DNA from: Nitrospira sp.
GTDB taxonomy: Bacteria > Nitrospirota > Nitrospiria > Nitrospirales > Nitrospiraceae
Direction of reading: 5' to 3'
Assembly (NCBI GenBank): GCA_005116745.1
Contig: SWDS01000008.1
Location: 182,912 to 246,911 of the forward strand
DNA length: 64,000 bases
Position numbers and translations under genes: made by a program. The notes below the pieces were generated by a model. The model was not told the DNA's origin and ran no database searches. It worked only from the letters and a program-made list of their open reading frames with translations. Shown piece after piece: positions 55,800 through 64,000 of the stretch (its first letter is position 1; every line of letters begins with the position of its first letter).

Positions 55800-56048
55800 T
55801 TACCGCGTCAAGAGGACAACGAGAGTAACGAAACTCCACAACGTGACTGACAGGCGTAGTCCATTGACAATGCCTCTGGCAGACGCCAAAGGATCATGCT
55901 CCAACTCTTCCTTCCGCTCGCCCCACGCCACCTGAAATGGCCCCTCCGCCGCTTTGCAGTTGGGCCTGAGCAGTGCTTCCAAGGTCACATGGGCAAGAGC
56001 AACCGACTGTGGGTGGAGCCCTCTATCCTGGATTTTTGAAAGCGCCAT
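55800..56048 (-). CDS. small protein with C-terminal membrane anchor
   Basis: The 82-residue product: a soluble N-terminal part (MALSKIQDRGLHPQSVALAH), then WGERKEELEHDPLASARGIVNGLRLSVTLW and a final span reaching LLTR. A perfect-looking GAGGAGGGATC lies before the ATG. Tail-anchored by appearance. Function unknown. Confidence 0.6.
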   Translation of the reverse strand: MALSKIQDRGLHPQSVALAHVTLEALLRPNCKAAEGPFQVAWGERKEELEHDPLASARGIVNGLRLSVTLWSFVTLVVLLTR

Positions 56049-56541
56049 GATCCCTCCTCGTTGATGCAGGCTGTGAAGCAGCTTTCACACTCTTGCTAAA
56101 GCAACAACGATACCGTGAGTCATTCGCCATTTCATAGCAAAACCACTTTTCTTGACTACACATCCACTATTGGCACATAAGAGCGGACACCCCCATAAGT
56201 ATTTGACAAATTAAGATTTAATTCAATAAATGCATCCACTTCTCAGTGCGTGATGGGAGCTCGCCTCACAACTCTGCAGCCCTTTCGGATGACCAGAGCA
56301 TTTCCCGGCATATGACCTGGACATTCCTGAACACTAAAATGTCAAACTACCTACGGGAATTGGCACTGCAGAGACAAAAGAGGCTATGGCGGTAAGCAGA
56401 AAACCGTGTCCGTCACCTGGAGACAGGTCACGGCTGACGGTAAGACCGTCCCGAAACGAGTCTAACCAGGACAGTGAAGAAAGGTGCGAGAACTCTTAAT
56501 CCTTACGTTGAGCAGAAGCTTGTGGCGCCAGACGGCCGCCC
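56049..56541. other. intergenic region, nothing found
   Basis: No frame with support on either strand, and no repeat or hairpin that stands out. Confidence 0.35.
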
Positions 56542-59500
56542 CTACACTGGTTGCAAATCGCCGAGTCTGACGGACACCAATTTGGACACCCCTGGCTCCT
56601 CCATGGTGACGCCGAAGAGAGAATCAGCGATGCTCATCGTCCGCTTATTGTGCGTAATGACGAGGAACTGCGCAGTCTGCGCCAACTCCTTCAAGACCCC
56701 TGTAAACCGTCCGATATTTTCCTCGTCTAGTGGGGCGTCGATTTCGTCCAACAGGCAGAACGGTGTCGGCCTGATCAGAAAACTCGCAAACAACAGTGCC
56801 ATCGCCGTAAGCGTCTTTTCTCCGCCTGACAGCATGGTGATGCTCTTCAGCCGTTTCCCAGGCGGTTGCGCCACAATTTCAATACCTGGCTCTTGATTAC
56901 CGGAAGGTTCTCCATTTTCAGCAGGAGGTTCATCGACCAACTGCAGCTCGGCCCTTCCTCCAGGGAAGAACTGACCGAAGACCTCGGTGAACTTCTGCTG
57001 CAACTCTTGGTACGTAGCTGAGAACATCTCTTTCGTCGTCTGGTGAATCCGCTGAATGATTTCCTTCAGTGAAGCGATCGAATTTGACAGATCCTGCTCT
57101 TGGGCAGACAAGAATGTATGGCGCTCTTCCAGCTCTTGGTGTTCGCTGATCGCAGCTAAGTTGATGGGTCCCATTCGATCCATCCGGTCACGGAGCTTCT
57201 GCAACTGCTCTTTCAACTCGGCATCAGAGCGCGGCGCGGGCTCCTCTACGGCCATGGCCTCAGCCTCGTTCATAGAGTCGCTCGACTGCGTAGGATCAAC
57301 GATCAATGTGAGGGGGTCAAGCTGATAGGTCCCCGACAATGTTCCTTCGACAGTTCCCAATTGGGTGCGGATTTCCGCTCGACGAACCTCAACGCTCATT
57401 CGAGCATCTCGCAGGACTGAAATCCCTCGTCGCAACTCTTCCAGACCGGACTCACGCGTTTGACTCGCCGCCATTTGTTGCGCCTGTCGCTCTTGAGCTG
57501 CGACCAATTCTCCCTTCACCCGCCCAGCGGTGACACTGAATTCTTGGCAGAGGCCCTCCTGACGAGTTTGTTCTGTCTGGCTCTGCTCAATGAGCCCCTT
57601 CAGACTGTTCAGGTGCTCACCCAATGCACGATGCCGATCTTCCGTCTCTTGGATCTGTTGTGTCACACGAGTGCGGTTCAGTTGCTCATGTTGCCGTTTG
57701 GCTCGCAAGCCCTCCGCAGTGAGCTTCGCCTCAGTCACATGCTCCTGGTGCGTTCTCATATTTTGATCGAGCAGCCCCAGTCGCTCGCGCACCTTCCCCA
57801 ACATCATTTCCTGTCCATTCTTCTCAGCCAACCATTGACCCAATTGAGTCTGGACCGAGTGCGATTCTTGTTCCAACCGCTGACCTTCGCTGACACCGTC
57901 CTGAATTTCCTTCTCCATTCCAGTAAGTCGATGGTCAAGGTCATTCAGCACATGCTGAAGCTTCTCTTCATCCTTGCGCAGCGACAGATTCTGCATCTCG
58001 GCATCACGAAGCGCATCTCCAAGTTGGCGGCCCTGCTGGGTGAGCATCTGGATCTGGGCAGACACCATCTCTCGCTGTTGCTTGCTCTGATTAAGCTCCT
58101 CCAGAAGCACATGGCGTTTGGTTTCAAGGTCGATCACCTCTCGCCGGCGTTCCAGCAAACCCGGCGTTCCTTGAACCTGACCGCCCGTCACGATACCCGA
58201 CGCATCCACCACTTCCCCATCCAGAGTTACTAAGATTGGACCGTTTGGAGCACTCCACACATGTTGCTCCCACAAGTGCATCGCCTGGTCCAATGATCGA
58301 ACAATGACGATACGATCGAACAACGAATCACGAGCCGCCGTTCGGGTGGCATCGGTTTGGATCAGATCCACGGCGAGCCCGACCACGCCTGGCTGCGTTG
58401 CAATCGACGTCCACCAAGCATGAGTCCGTCCGCCTTCCCATCGGGGGCACTGCGGAATAAAGCTGCCTCGCCCAAGCGATTCCTGTTGAAGAAATCGAAT
58501 CAACCTCTGCCCGACAGACGGTTCATCGACAAACCATCCTCTGACGCGCTCCCCCAACACCGCCTCAACCGCCCGTTCCATCCCCGACGGAACTACCAAC
58601 CATTCGGCCACCGCATCCCGTACCCCATCACAAGACTTCAGGGCGGGGCCTTGCTGGATCCCCTGTCGACCGTAACCCATCTCTTCACGAACCACACCCT
58701 GCAATGCTTCAAGCCGCGAGTCCACTCCAGCCAGCTCTTCCGAGCGTCGTAAAATCACCGGATCCAACGACTGGAGGGCGCCCGTCGCTTGAGCCGCCTC
58801 CTCTTGCACGGTGCGTTGTTCTGTTCGTAGTTGCGAGACAAGGCGATCGGCCTCTCCATATTCCTTGCGCAAGATCTCGTAACGTTCGATCGCCGATTCA
58901 CGTTGGTTGCGCAGCTCGTCTCGCTCCGACGACAAGCGAGTGCCGCGGCCCGCGAGATCTTCCATTCGCTTGGCCAATTGCGAGATACCTTGTTCAGTAT
59001 TCGCAACAAGCACAACCAATTGCAGCACATCTTTTCGCCCTCGCTCCTCCTCCGCAACAGCCGCAGCCCGTTGATTGAGCAAGCGCGTCAGCTCTTCATC
59101 GAGTTCCCCGAGAATCCGATCCCGAATTGCCATCTCCTCTTCGGCCGACGTCAATGACGACTCGATGACGTGAAGCCCGGCGGCCAGCTGCTCTTGTGAT
59201 CGAACTAGCTCCTCCAGCTCAGCTGATTCCTGTACCTGTTGTTGGCCGAATAACAACCCGCGGTTTCGTTCGACCTCCGCCGCCGTCAGCGCGTGGGCCT
59301 GCCGTTGTTCGACACCCGCCAGTTCCTCTCGAATCTTCCCGATAGAATCAGCAGTCGCAATCGCATCAAGACGCACTTGTTCGAGTTCTGTTGTCAGCCG
59401 AGCCAGGTCGACCGCTTTCTCAGAATCTTGTTGATCCAGGTTCAGGACATCAGTGTCCGCCTCCTGCAATGCCTGTCGTAAGACCCTGAATTCCCTCGTC

Positions 59501-60222
59501 AACAATATCACTTCGATTCCGCGCGCCTCACCCTGCAGTGTCTGAAAGGTCCGCGCCTGGCGAGCTTGGCGTTCCAAGGAATTGAGTTGCTTTTTGACCT
59601 CTGCCACAATATCTCGGACACGTAGAAGATTCTGCTGCGTCGCTTCCAACTTCCGTAGCGCCTCGGCTTTCTGTTTCTTATACCGGACAATGCCGGCGGT
59701 CTCCTCGATGAGCTCGCGCCTGTCTTGCGGCGACGCATTCAAAATCTGATCGATCTGACCTTGGGCAATGACCGTGTGTCCTTTGCTCCCCGCCCGCGTA
59801 TCAAGCAGCAAACTACGGATATCCTTCAACCTGCAGTGAATCTTGTTGATGAGATACTCGCTCTCGCCGTTGCGGTACAAACGGCGGGTAATCATCATCT
59901 CTTGCGCCTCAGTCAGCTCGTTCGGAAGTCCCGAACCACCGTCCAGCTTCATCATTGCCGGATCAAGTCCACCGATTACCAACGACACTTCCGCCATCCC
60001 CAAAGGCTTTCGCAGTTCGGTACCGTTAAAAATGACGTCTTCCATCTTTTCACTTCTGAGCGTTTTGGTGCTTTGCTCGCCCAACACCCATAGGATGGCG
60101 TCTACGACGTTGCTCTTTCCACTTCCATTCGGCCCGACGACCGCCGTAACCCCCTCAGGGAATTCAATCTTGGCTTCCGCGAACGACTTGAAGCCCATCA
60201 TGTTCATAGATTTCAGATGCAT
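56542..60222 (-). CDS. smc: chromosome segregation ATPase SMC
   Basis: The 1226-residue product (from MHLKSMNMMGFKSF). The N-terminal half-head has Walker A GPNGSGKSN near residue 30; long coiled-coil arms flank a hinge at about 500-650 (GRQGIQQGPALKSCDG..., GSFIPQCPRWEGG); the C-terminal half-head has signature LSGGEKTLTAMALLFA and Walker B FCLLDEIDAPLDE. It condenses and segregates chromosomes with ScpAB, which are not in the window. The start at 60222 follows GAGGGTGAG; the frame runs to 60294. Confidence 0.97.
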   Translation of the reverse strand: MHLKSMNMMGFKSFAEAKIEFPEGVTAVVGPNGSGKSNVVDAILWVLGEQSTKTLRSEKMEDVIFNGTELRKPLGMAEVSLVIGGLDPAMMKLDGGSGLPNELTEAQEMMITRRLYRNGESEYLINKIHCRLKDIRSLLLDTRAGSKGHTVIAQGQIDQILNASPQDRRELIEETAGIVRYKKQKAEALRKLEATQQNLLRVRDIVAEVKKQLNSLERQARQARTFQTLQGEARGIEVILLTREFRVLRQALQEADTDVLNLDQQDSEKAVDLARLTTELEQVRLDAIATADSIGKIREELAGVEQRQAHALTAAEVERNRGLLFGQQQVQESAELEELVRSQEQLAAGLHVIESSLTSAEEEMAIRDRILGELDEELTRLLNQRAAAVAEEERGRKDVLQLVVLVANTEQGISQLAKRMEDLAGRGTRLSSERDELRNQRESAIERYEILRKEYGEADRLVSQLRTEQRTVQEEAAQATGALQSLDPVILRRSEELAGVDSRLEALQGVVREEMGYGRQGIQQGPALKSCDGVRDAVAEWLVVPSGMERAVEAVLGERVRGWFVDEPSVGQRLIRFLQQESLGRGSFIPQCPRWEGGRTHAWWTSIATQPGVVGLAVDLIQTDATRTAARDSLFDRIVIVRSLDQAMHLWEQHVWSAPNGPILVTLDGEVVDASGIVTGGQVQGTPGLLERRREVIDLETKRHVLLEELNQSKQQREMVSAQIQMLTQQGRQLGDALRDAEMQNLSLRKDEEKLQHVLNDLDHRLTGMEKEIQDGVSEGQRLEQESHSVQTQLGQWLAEKNGQEMMLGKVRERLGLLDQNMRTHQEHVTEAKLTAEGLRAKRQHEQLNRTRVTQQIQETEDRHRALGEHLNSLKGLIEQSQTEQTRQEGLCQEFSVTAGRVKGELVAAQERQAQQMAASQTRESGLEELRRGISVLRDARMSVEVRRAEIRTQLGTVEGTLSGTYQLDPLTLIVDPTQSSDSMNEAEAMAVEEPAPRSDAELKEQLQKLRDRMDRMGPINLAAISEHQELEERHTFLSAQEQDLSNSIASLKEIIQRIHQTTKEMFSATYQELQQKFTEVFGQFFPGGRAELQLVDEPPAENGEPSGNQEPGIEIVAQPPGKRLKSITMLSGGEKTLTAMALLFASFLIRPTPFCLLDEIDAPLDEENIGRFTGVLKELAQTAQFLVITHNKRTMSIADSLFGVTMEEPGVSKLVSVRLGDLQPV

Positions 60223-60345
60223 CGGCTCACCCTCGATTACGCGCAGATTAAGACGCGTGCTTGGGAAACAAAAAGTTTCCGGTCCTTGTACCATAAGGGT
60301 CCTTGGAAATCAAAAACAAAACACATTGAGTAGTGGAATGTATGA

Positions 60346-60372
60346 CATGGCCCTACAATATATAGGGCCATG
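60346..60372 (-). terminator. hairpin between ispH and smc
   Basis: Ten-base-pair perfect stem CATGGCCCTA/TAGGGCCATG with a seven-base loop, 30 bases past the ispH stop on the minus strand; T-rich sequence follows further on. Confidence 0.5.
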
Positions 60373-60401
60373 TGGGGATATAAAAGGAATGGCACCGCCA
60401 G

Positions 60402-61364
60402 CTATCCGGCGATGCTGGCTACCGGCTTTTTCGAGGATTCTATCTGAACCAGTTCCTTCGGCAAGAGAAACTCGACGTCTTCCTCGATCACCGTGAGTTC
60501 TTCAACCTCCGACGGTTCCGACGCTCTCAGGAATGCAACGACTTCTGTGACCAGGATTTCCGGAGCTGACGCACCGGCTGCAATCCCGACTGCCTTGGCC
60601 CCTTGCAGCCACGCAGGATCAATGTCGGCGGCTGAATCAATCAGGTACGACGGAATGCCGCATTGTTCCCCCAGTTCACGCAGACGATTGGAATTGGAGC
60701 TGTTCGGTGACCCGATGACCAGAATGACATCCACCAGACGAGACAATTCCTTGACGGCATTCTGCCGGTTTTGCGTTGCGTAACAGATGTCTTCCTGATG
60801 TGGCCCCTTGATGTTTGAAAACCGCTTGTGCAGTGCGCCGACAATGTCCCGACATTCATCCACACTCAGCGTCGTCTGTGTGACATACGACAGATTGACG
60901 GTGTTATCCACCTGCAGCTTTTCCACATCTTCCACCGAAGACACTAAATGAAACTTGTCGGGAACCTGGCCTAGCGTCCCGATCACTTCCGGGTGACCGG
61001 CGTGACCAATCAGAATTAATTCATACCCCTGGGTATAATCGCGGTTGACTTCGTTATGAACCTTGATCACGAGCGGACAGGTTGCATCAATCGCGTGCAG
61101 ACGACGCTGATTCGCTTCTTCCCACACCGACTTCGCCACACCATGCGCACTGAAAATAACGACCGATCCCTCAGGCACTTCGTTCAACTCTTCCACAAAG
61201 ACCGCGCCCTTTTGCCGGAGTGAGTTCACCACATGGCGGCTATGGACGATCTCGTGACGAACATAAATTGGAGCGCCGTACTTCTTCAGCGACAGATCCA
61301 CGATATCGATCGCCCGATCGACACCGGCGCAAAACCCGCGGGGATTGGCAAGATAGATCATCAT
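60402..61364 (-). CDS. ispH: HMBPP reductase IspH
   Basis: The 320-residue 4Fe-4S enzyme makes IPP and DMAPP in the last MEP step. Cluster Cys are in [17 protein letters not shown] and [21 protein letters not shown] is the diphosphate-binding motif. About 30 acidic/hydrophobic residues extend the C-terminus. AAGGAG lies upstream of paired ATGs at 61364/61361. It precedes smc but a hairpin lies between. Confidence 0.97.
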   Translation of the reverse strand: MMIYLANPRGFCAGVDRAIDIVDLSLKKYGAPIYVRHEIVHSRHVVNSLRQKGAVFVEELNEVPEGSVVIFSAHGVAKSVWEEANQRRLHAIDATCPLVIKVHNEVNRDYTQGYELILIGHAGHPEVIGTLGQVPDKFHLVSSVEDVEKLQVDNTVNLSYVTQTTLSVDECRDIVGALHKRFSNIKGPHQEDICYATQNRQNAVKELSRLVDVILVIGSPNSSNSNRLRELGEQCGIPSYLIDSAADIDPAWLQGAKAVGIAAGASAPEILVTEVVAFLRASEPSEVEELTVIEEDVEFLLPKELVQIESSKKPVASIAG

Positions 61365-61589
61365 GGTTGGCGTAGCTCCTTAGGCTCAGATCCAGCATCT
61401 AGTCATGATACCCGAATCGGTAAGCCACGATACGTCAGATCCACCGGCCTCGTCAACAGAATTGCCGTCGTCATTACCCTAGCCTTTACAAACTGCTTTG
61501 CCAACTCCAGGCCTCGCATGAGCCTCAACCAACTCTTTCAGTACCCCCTAAGCTCGATCTGTCGCTGCACCAGTGATCCTGCAACATAC

Positions 61590-61684
61590 TTACTCAGAAG
61601 TCAGTAATTTGAACGACAGCACATCCAGCATTCCTACGGGTTGCAGGGCTGTTTGTGTTGTCTAAGTTACTGACTTCTGAGTAA
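61590..61684 (-). mobile_element. 95-bp MITE-like element, copy 2
   Basis: Inverted copy of 55545-55639. Its 18-base ends are perfect inverted repeats (TTACTCAGAAGTCAGTAA). No certain target duplication is visible. Confidence 0.78.
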
Positions 61685-61861
61685 TAGCCACAGTCACCGC
61701 ACCTAACTCCCTTCCCTCCATTAGGGCATCCATAATGCTATCGATATGGATGCTATCTTGATGATCCCACCCGGACAGGTATCAGCCCAAAGCGCTCTTG
61801 GGAGTCATGCTCATGTCTTCGAATAACAGACCCACTTTAATGCCGCCATCACGCTGCTGAC

Positions 61862-61890
61862 TTGACTCCCTCTACCACCCCTCGTACGCT
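61862..61890 (+). promoter_or_regulatory. predicted promoter of the split gene
   Basis: TTGACT (61862-61867), 17 bases, TACGCT (61885-61890). The same two hexamers with the same spacing recur at 63502-63530. Confidence 0.55.
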
Positions 61891-61946
61891 CAATCTCTGT
61901 CAAAACTTCTGCTCGTTGTTTCTTCTTATGAAAGGAGACGCCTCGC

Positions 61947-62080
61947 ATGGCTCAACGACCTTTTCAAACGGGAGCTGTTGTCAATCTGGGTGATGGAGAA
62001 AGTGCCAAGGATGTCGTCGTCTGCACCGTTCCTGCGAGGAAACGATTCGATATCAAATTTCTTGGCATGGCGGTTTCAAG
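61947..62080 (+). pseudogene. 5' part of a gene split by IS30
   Basis: Starts after AAGGAG with MAQRPFQTGAVVNLGDGESA and reads to KFLGMAVS, where the IS enters. Joined to 63146-63410 after removing one TCAAG, it gives a continuous 132-residue frame. The product is rich in strands; no family recognised. Confidence 0.8.
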
Positions 62081-63089
62081 TTCCAAGTGCAACGGGTGAA
62101 TGATGGCGCAGGTGCGCATAGACTTCCAGCGGCGTGGCGAAGTTCAGACATTTTCTTGGGCGCGTATTCAGGCGATGGGCAATGGCGTTCAGCTCACGCT
62201 GGGTGTAGCCCGAGAGGTCCGTGCCTTTGGGCAAATACTGACGCAGTAGTCCATTCGTGTTTTCATTCGTGCCGCGTTGCCACGGGCTGTAGGGATCAGC
62301 AAAGAACACCTGAATCTTGAGTTGCTGCGCCAAGCGCTCATGCTCGGCCATCTCTTTGCCTCGATCATAGGTCAGGGTGTGGCGCAGCGCGACGGGCACG
62401 TGCCGGAGCTTCTTGGTGAAGCCGCGATAGGCGCTCTCCGCATCCGTGCCCTCCATTTTTGCCAACAGGACCAGGCGGGTCGTCCGCTCAACCAACGTGC
62501 CGACAGCCGACCCGTTGCGCGCCCCCTTGAGGAGGTCGCCTTCCCAGTGGCCCGGCACGGTGCGGGTGGCCACGTCGGCGGGGCGCTCGGCAATCGGCGT
62601 CATGTGGGGGATCTGGCCCCGTCGATCCGTCCCGCGCGCCCGAGGGCGACGCGCTTTGCGCGCCTGACGCAGGGCCGCCAGCAGTTCGCTCCGCAGGGTG
62701 CCACGGGGCAAGATATACAAGCCCGCATAGATGGTCTCGGTCGACAGCTGTTTCCTCATGTCGTCAGGATACGCGCGGCGAAGCCGCCCGGCAATCTGTT
62801 CGGGCGAGCAGCCCTGAGTCAGCTGTGTCTGGACGTACTGCCACAGCCAGGGGTCCACAAGTTTCCGCGGTCGCCGGGGCTGACAGGCTCGGGTGGCGGC
62901 CTGGGTTTGAGCGGTGCAAGCCCGGTAGGGTCGGCCCCTCGTCACGTTGCGGGCCACCTCGCGGCTCACGGTGCTGGGTGCGCGTCCCAACACCCTCGCC
63001 AGTGTCCGCACCGAATGGCCGTGGGCCAATCCCAGACTCAACGTTTCACGTTCGTCGGCACTCAGGTGGCGATAGGATCTTGTGTGCAT
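62076..63089 (-). CDS. IS30-family transposase
   Basis: The 337-residue product has an N-terminal helix-turn-helix (YRHLSADERETLSLGLAHGHSVRTLARVLGRAPSTVSREVARN), then the DDE domain: PGHWEGDLLKGARN (Asp1), LTYDRGKEMAEHE (Asp2), WQRGTNENTNGLLRQYLPKGTDLS (Glu). Full length. The stop codon TGA is provided by the duplicated target sequence, not by the IS itself. Confidence 0.95.
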   Translation of the reverse strand: MHTRSYRHLSADERETLSLGLAHGHSVRTLARVLGRAPSTVSREVARNVTRGRPYRACTAQTQAATRACQPRRPRKLVDPWLWQYVQTQLTQGCSPEQIAGRLRRAYPDDMRKQLSTETIYAGLYILPRGTLRSELLAALRQARKARRPRARGTDRRGQIPHMTPIAERPADVATRTVPGHWEGDLLKGARNGSAVGTLVERTTRLVLLAKMEGTDAESAYRGFTKKLRHVPVALRHTLTYDRGKEMAEHERLAQQLKIQVFFADPYSPWQRGTNENTNGLLRQYLPKGTDLSGYTQRELNAIAHRLNTRPRKCLNFATPLEVYAHLRHHSPVALGT

Positions 63090-63140
63090 GACAACACCTT
63101 AGCCCAGTTGGGCCGGTCGTGTTGCACTTGGAGTTAGAAC
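62081..63140 (-). mobile_element. IS30-family insertion sequence
   Basis: The 1060-bp element has 12-base inverted repeats TCCAAGTGCAAC at 62082-62093 and 63121-63132. The right end carries about seven more bases than the left. The target TCAAG is repeated on both sides (62076-62080, 63141-63145). Confidence 0.88.
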
Positions 63141-63410
63141 TCAAGCATCAATGGTTTTGGGCACCCGAATCAACCCCTCTTCTACGCAATTCACGTAACG
63201 ACACGATCAAGGGTCGGCATCTATCCCATTGCGCTCACCGGTGTGTCTGAGATAGACGAGCCAGAGTTTCCTGCGAGGTTTTATGGAAGCCAAGAAGCGA
63301 TTCTCTACGCGGATCCCAAGTCCAACCTCGTCTTTTCAGTCGCGCGCAAGGACACCACAGGTAACGTCAGAGTATTTATTGACATCTGCGGATTGCTCGT
63401 CGATGTCTGA
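63141..63410 (+). pseudogene. 3' part of the gene split by IS30
   Basis: Continues in frame: SSINGFGHPNQPLFYAIHV, then VGIYPIALTGVSEID, ending CGLLVDV and TGA. No start of its own. Confidence 0.8.
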
Positions 63411-63501
63411 GTTCGGGTGGGAGTAGTATCCGGCAGTAGAAACCTACCAGTGACATCACTATCACTGAGTAGTCTCGAGCCGAGGTCTTCCCCTCAGTTA
63501 C

Positions 63502-63530
63502 TTGACTCTCTCTCCCCTCCCCCGTACGCT
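63502..63530 (+). promoter_or_regulatory. predicted promoter of the PhoB-type regulator
   Basis: TTGACT (63502-63507), 17 bases, TACGCT (63525-63530). The ATG lies only 10 bases after the -10 box. Confidence 0.55.
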
Positions 63531-63540
63531 CACAGTTCTT

Positions 63541-64000
63541 ATGGGATTTTCCACGCACAAGAAAGTGCTCATCGTCGAAGATGAACAGGACATCCTGCAG
63601 CTCGTGAAACACTATTTAGAGAAAGAGGGGTTTCGACCGATCACCGCGATCAGTGGGCTCGACGCACTGAAGAAGGTCAAAGAGGAGAAGCCTGATCTGG
63701 TCGTCCTCGATCTGATGTTGCCCGAGATGGATGGGCTCGAAGTCTGCAAACGCCTCCGCTCCGTTCCCGATACCGCCATGCTCCCGATCCTCATGCTCAC
63801 GGCGAAAGCAGAAGAATCGGATACGATTGTCGGGCTGGAACTAGGGGCTGACGATTACGTCACCAAGCCGTTCAGCCCAAAAGCGCTAGTTGCACGTGTC
63901 AAAGCTCTGCTGCGTCGCATCGAGCGTGCCCCTGCTAATGGCTCAGATCTGCACCACTATGGTGCACTCACCATGAATCTGGCTCGGCATGAGGTCAGTC
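63541..64000 (+). CDS. PhoB/OmpR-type response regulator, partial
   Basis: Runs off the window. The receiver domain is complete: [15 protein letters not shown], phosphoacceptor Asp57 in [21 protein letters not shown], and the Lys in [10 protein letters not shown]. The start of the winged-helix part ([16 protein letters not shown]) is visible. No ribosome site precedes the ATG, and the predicted promoter lies so close that the transcript would be almost leaderless. Its kinase is probably downstream. Confidence 0.93.
   Translation, partial: MGFSTHKKVLIVEDEQDILQLVKHYLEKEGFRPITAISGLDALKKVKEEKPDLVVLDLMLPEMDGLEVCKRLRSVPDTAMLPILMLTAKAEESDTIVGLELGADDYVTKPFSPKALVARVKALLRRIERAPANGSDLHHYGALTMNLARHEVS

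Larger units (their letters stand above)
61365..61946. other. intergenic region with the second MITE copy and a promoter
   Basis: Contains the element at 61590-61684 and the promoter at 61862-61890. No gene seen. Confidence 0.45.

Noticed and set aside
62277-63137. 286-codon plus-strand frame
   Set aside because: Antisense shadow of the IS30 transposase.

Overview
The window looks like chromosomal DNA of a Nitrospira-type nitrite oxidizer (phylum Nitrospirota). The evidence is gene content: two large cytochrome bd-like oxidase proteins of the kind described from Nitrospira, a dense set of small c-type cytochromes, a heme-b ethylbenzene-dehydrogenase/NxrC-like protein, a hopanoid pathway, MEP-pathway isoprenoid genes, and many short lipoproteins and exported proteins. 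No nitrite oxidoreductase alpha/beta genes and no rRNA lie in the window, so the assignment is inference.

Region 1 (1-25 kb) is accessory. It carries small exported proteins and lipoproteins, a truncated DUF2235 (Tle1-like) gene, two nuclease-like SNase-fold proteins, a Sel1-repeat protein, a coiled-coil/OmpA protein with 21-residue tandem repeats, a ferredoxin, a MazEF toxin-antitoxin pair, an IS1380-family element with a clean 5-bp target duplication, an N-terminally shortened class GN sortase, an RRM protein, CsbD, a NarL-type regulator and several very small genes. One small gene appears to start at ATC and one encodes a 27-residue membrane peptide. Short dispersed repeats are scattered through this part.

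Region 2 (25-41 kb) is energy metabolism. After tRNA-Thr, a caspase-fold lipoprotein with lost catalytic residues and a UbiA prenyltransferase comes a minus-strand respiratory block. Listed in transcription order from 40.1 kb down to 28.4 kb it contains: a cytochrome c lipoprotein, bd-like oxidase protein B, a membrane cytochrome c, a PRC-barrel/Rieske fusion, a full-length cytochrome b, a membrane protein, bd-like oxidase protein A, two membrane cytochromes c, the NxrC-like heme-b protein and a diheme lipoprotein. This reads as a quinol:cytochrome c module placed with two unusual oxidase-like proteins.

Region 3 (41-61.4 kb) centres on hopanoids and isoprenoids: hpnH, tRNA-Cys, a GT87-like glycosyltransferase, ispG, dxs, then a tight run shc-hpnG-mlaE-mlaF-mlaD-mlaC-outer-membrane barrel, followed by a gene-poor stretch, smc and ispH. 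The direct joining of hopanoid synthesis genes to an MCE-type lipid transporter and a POTRA-less Omp85 barrel is the most suggestive arrangement here: it may be a hopanoid export route.

Region 4 (61.4-64 kb) holds a second copy of a 95-bp MITE-like element, a gene split by an IS30-family insertion (target TCAAG duplicated), and the start of a PhoB-type response regulator that runs off the window.
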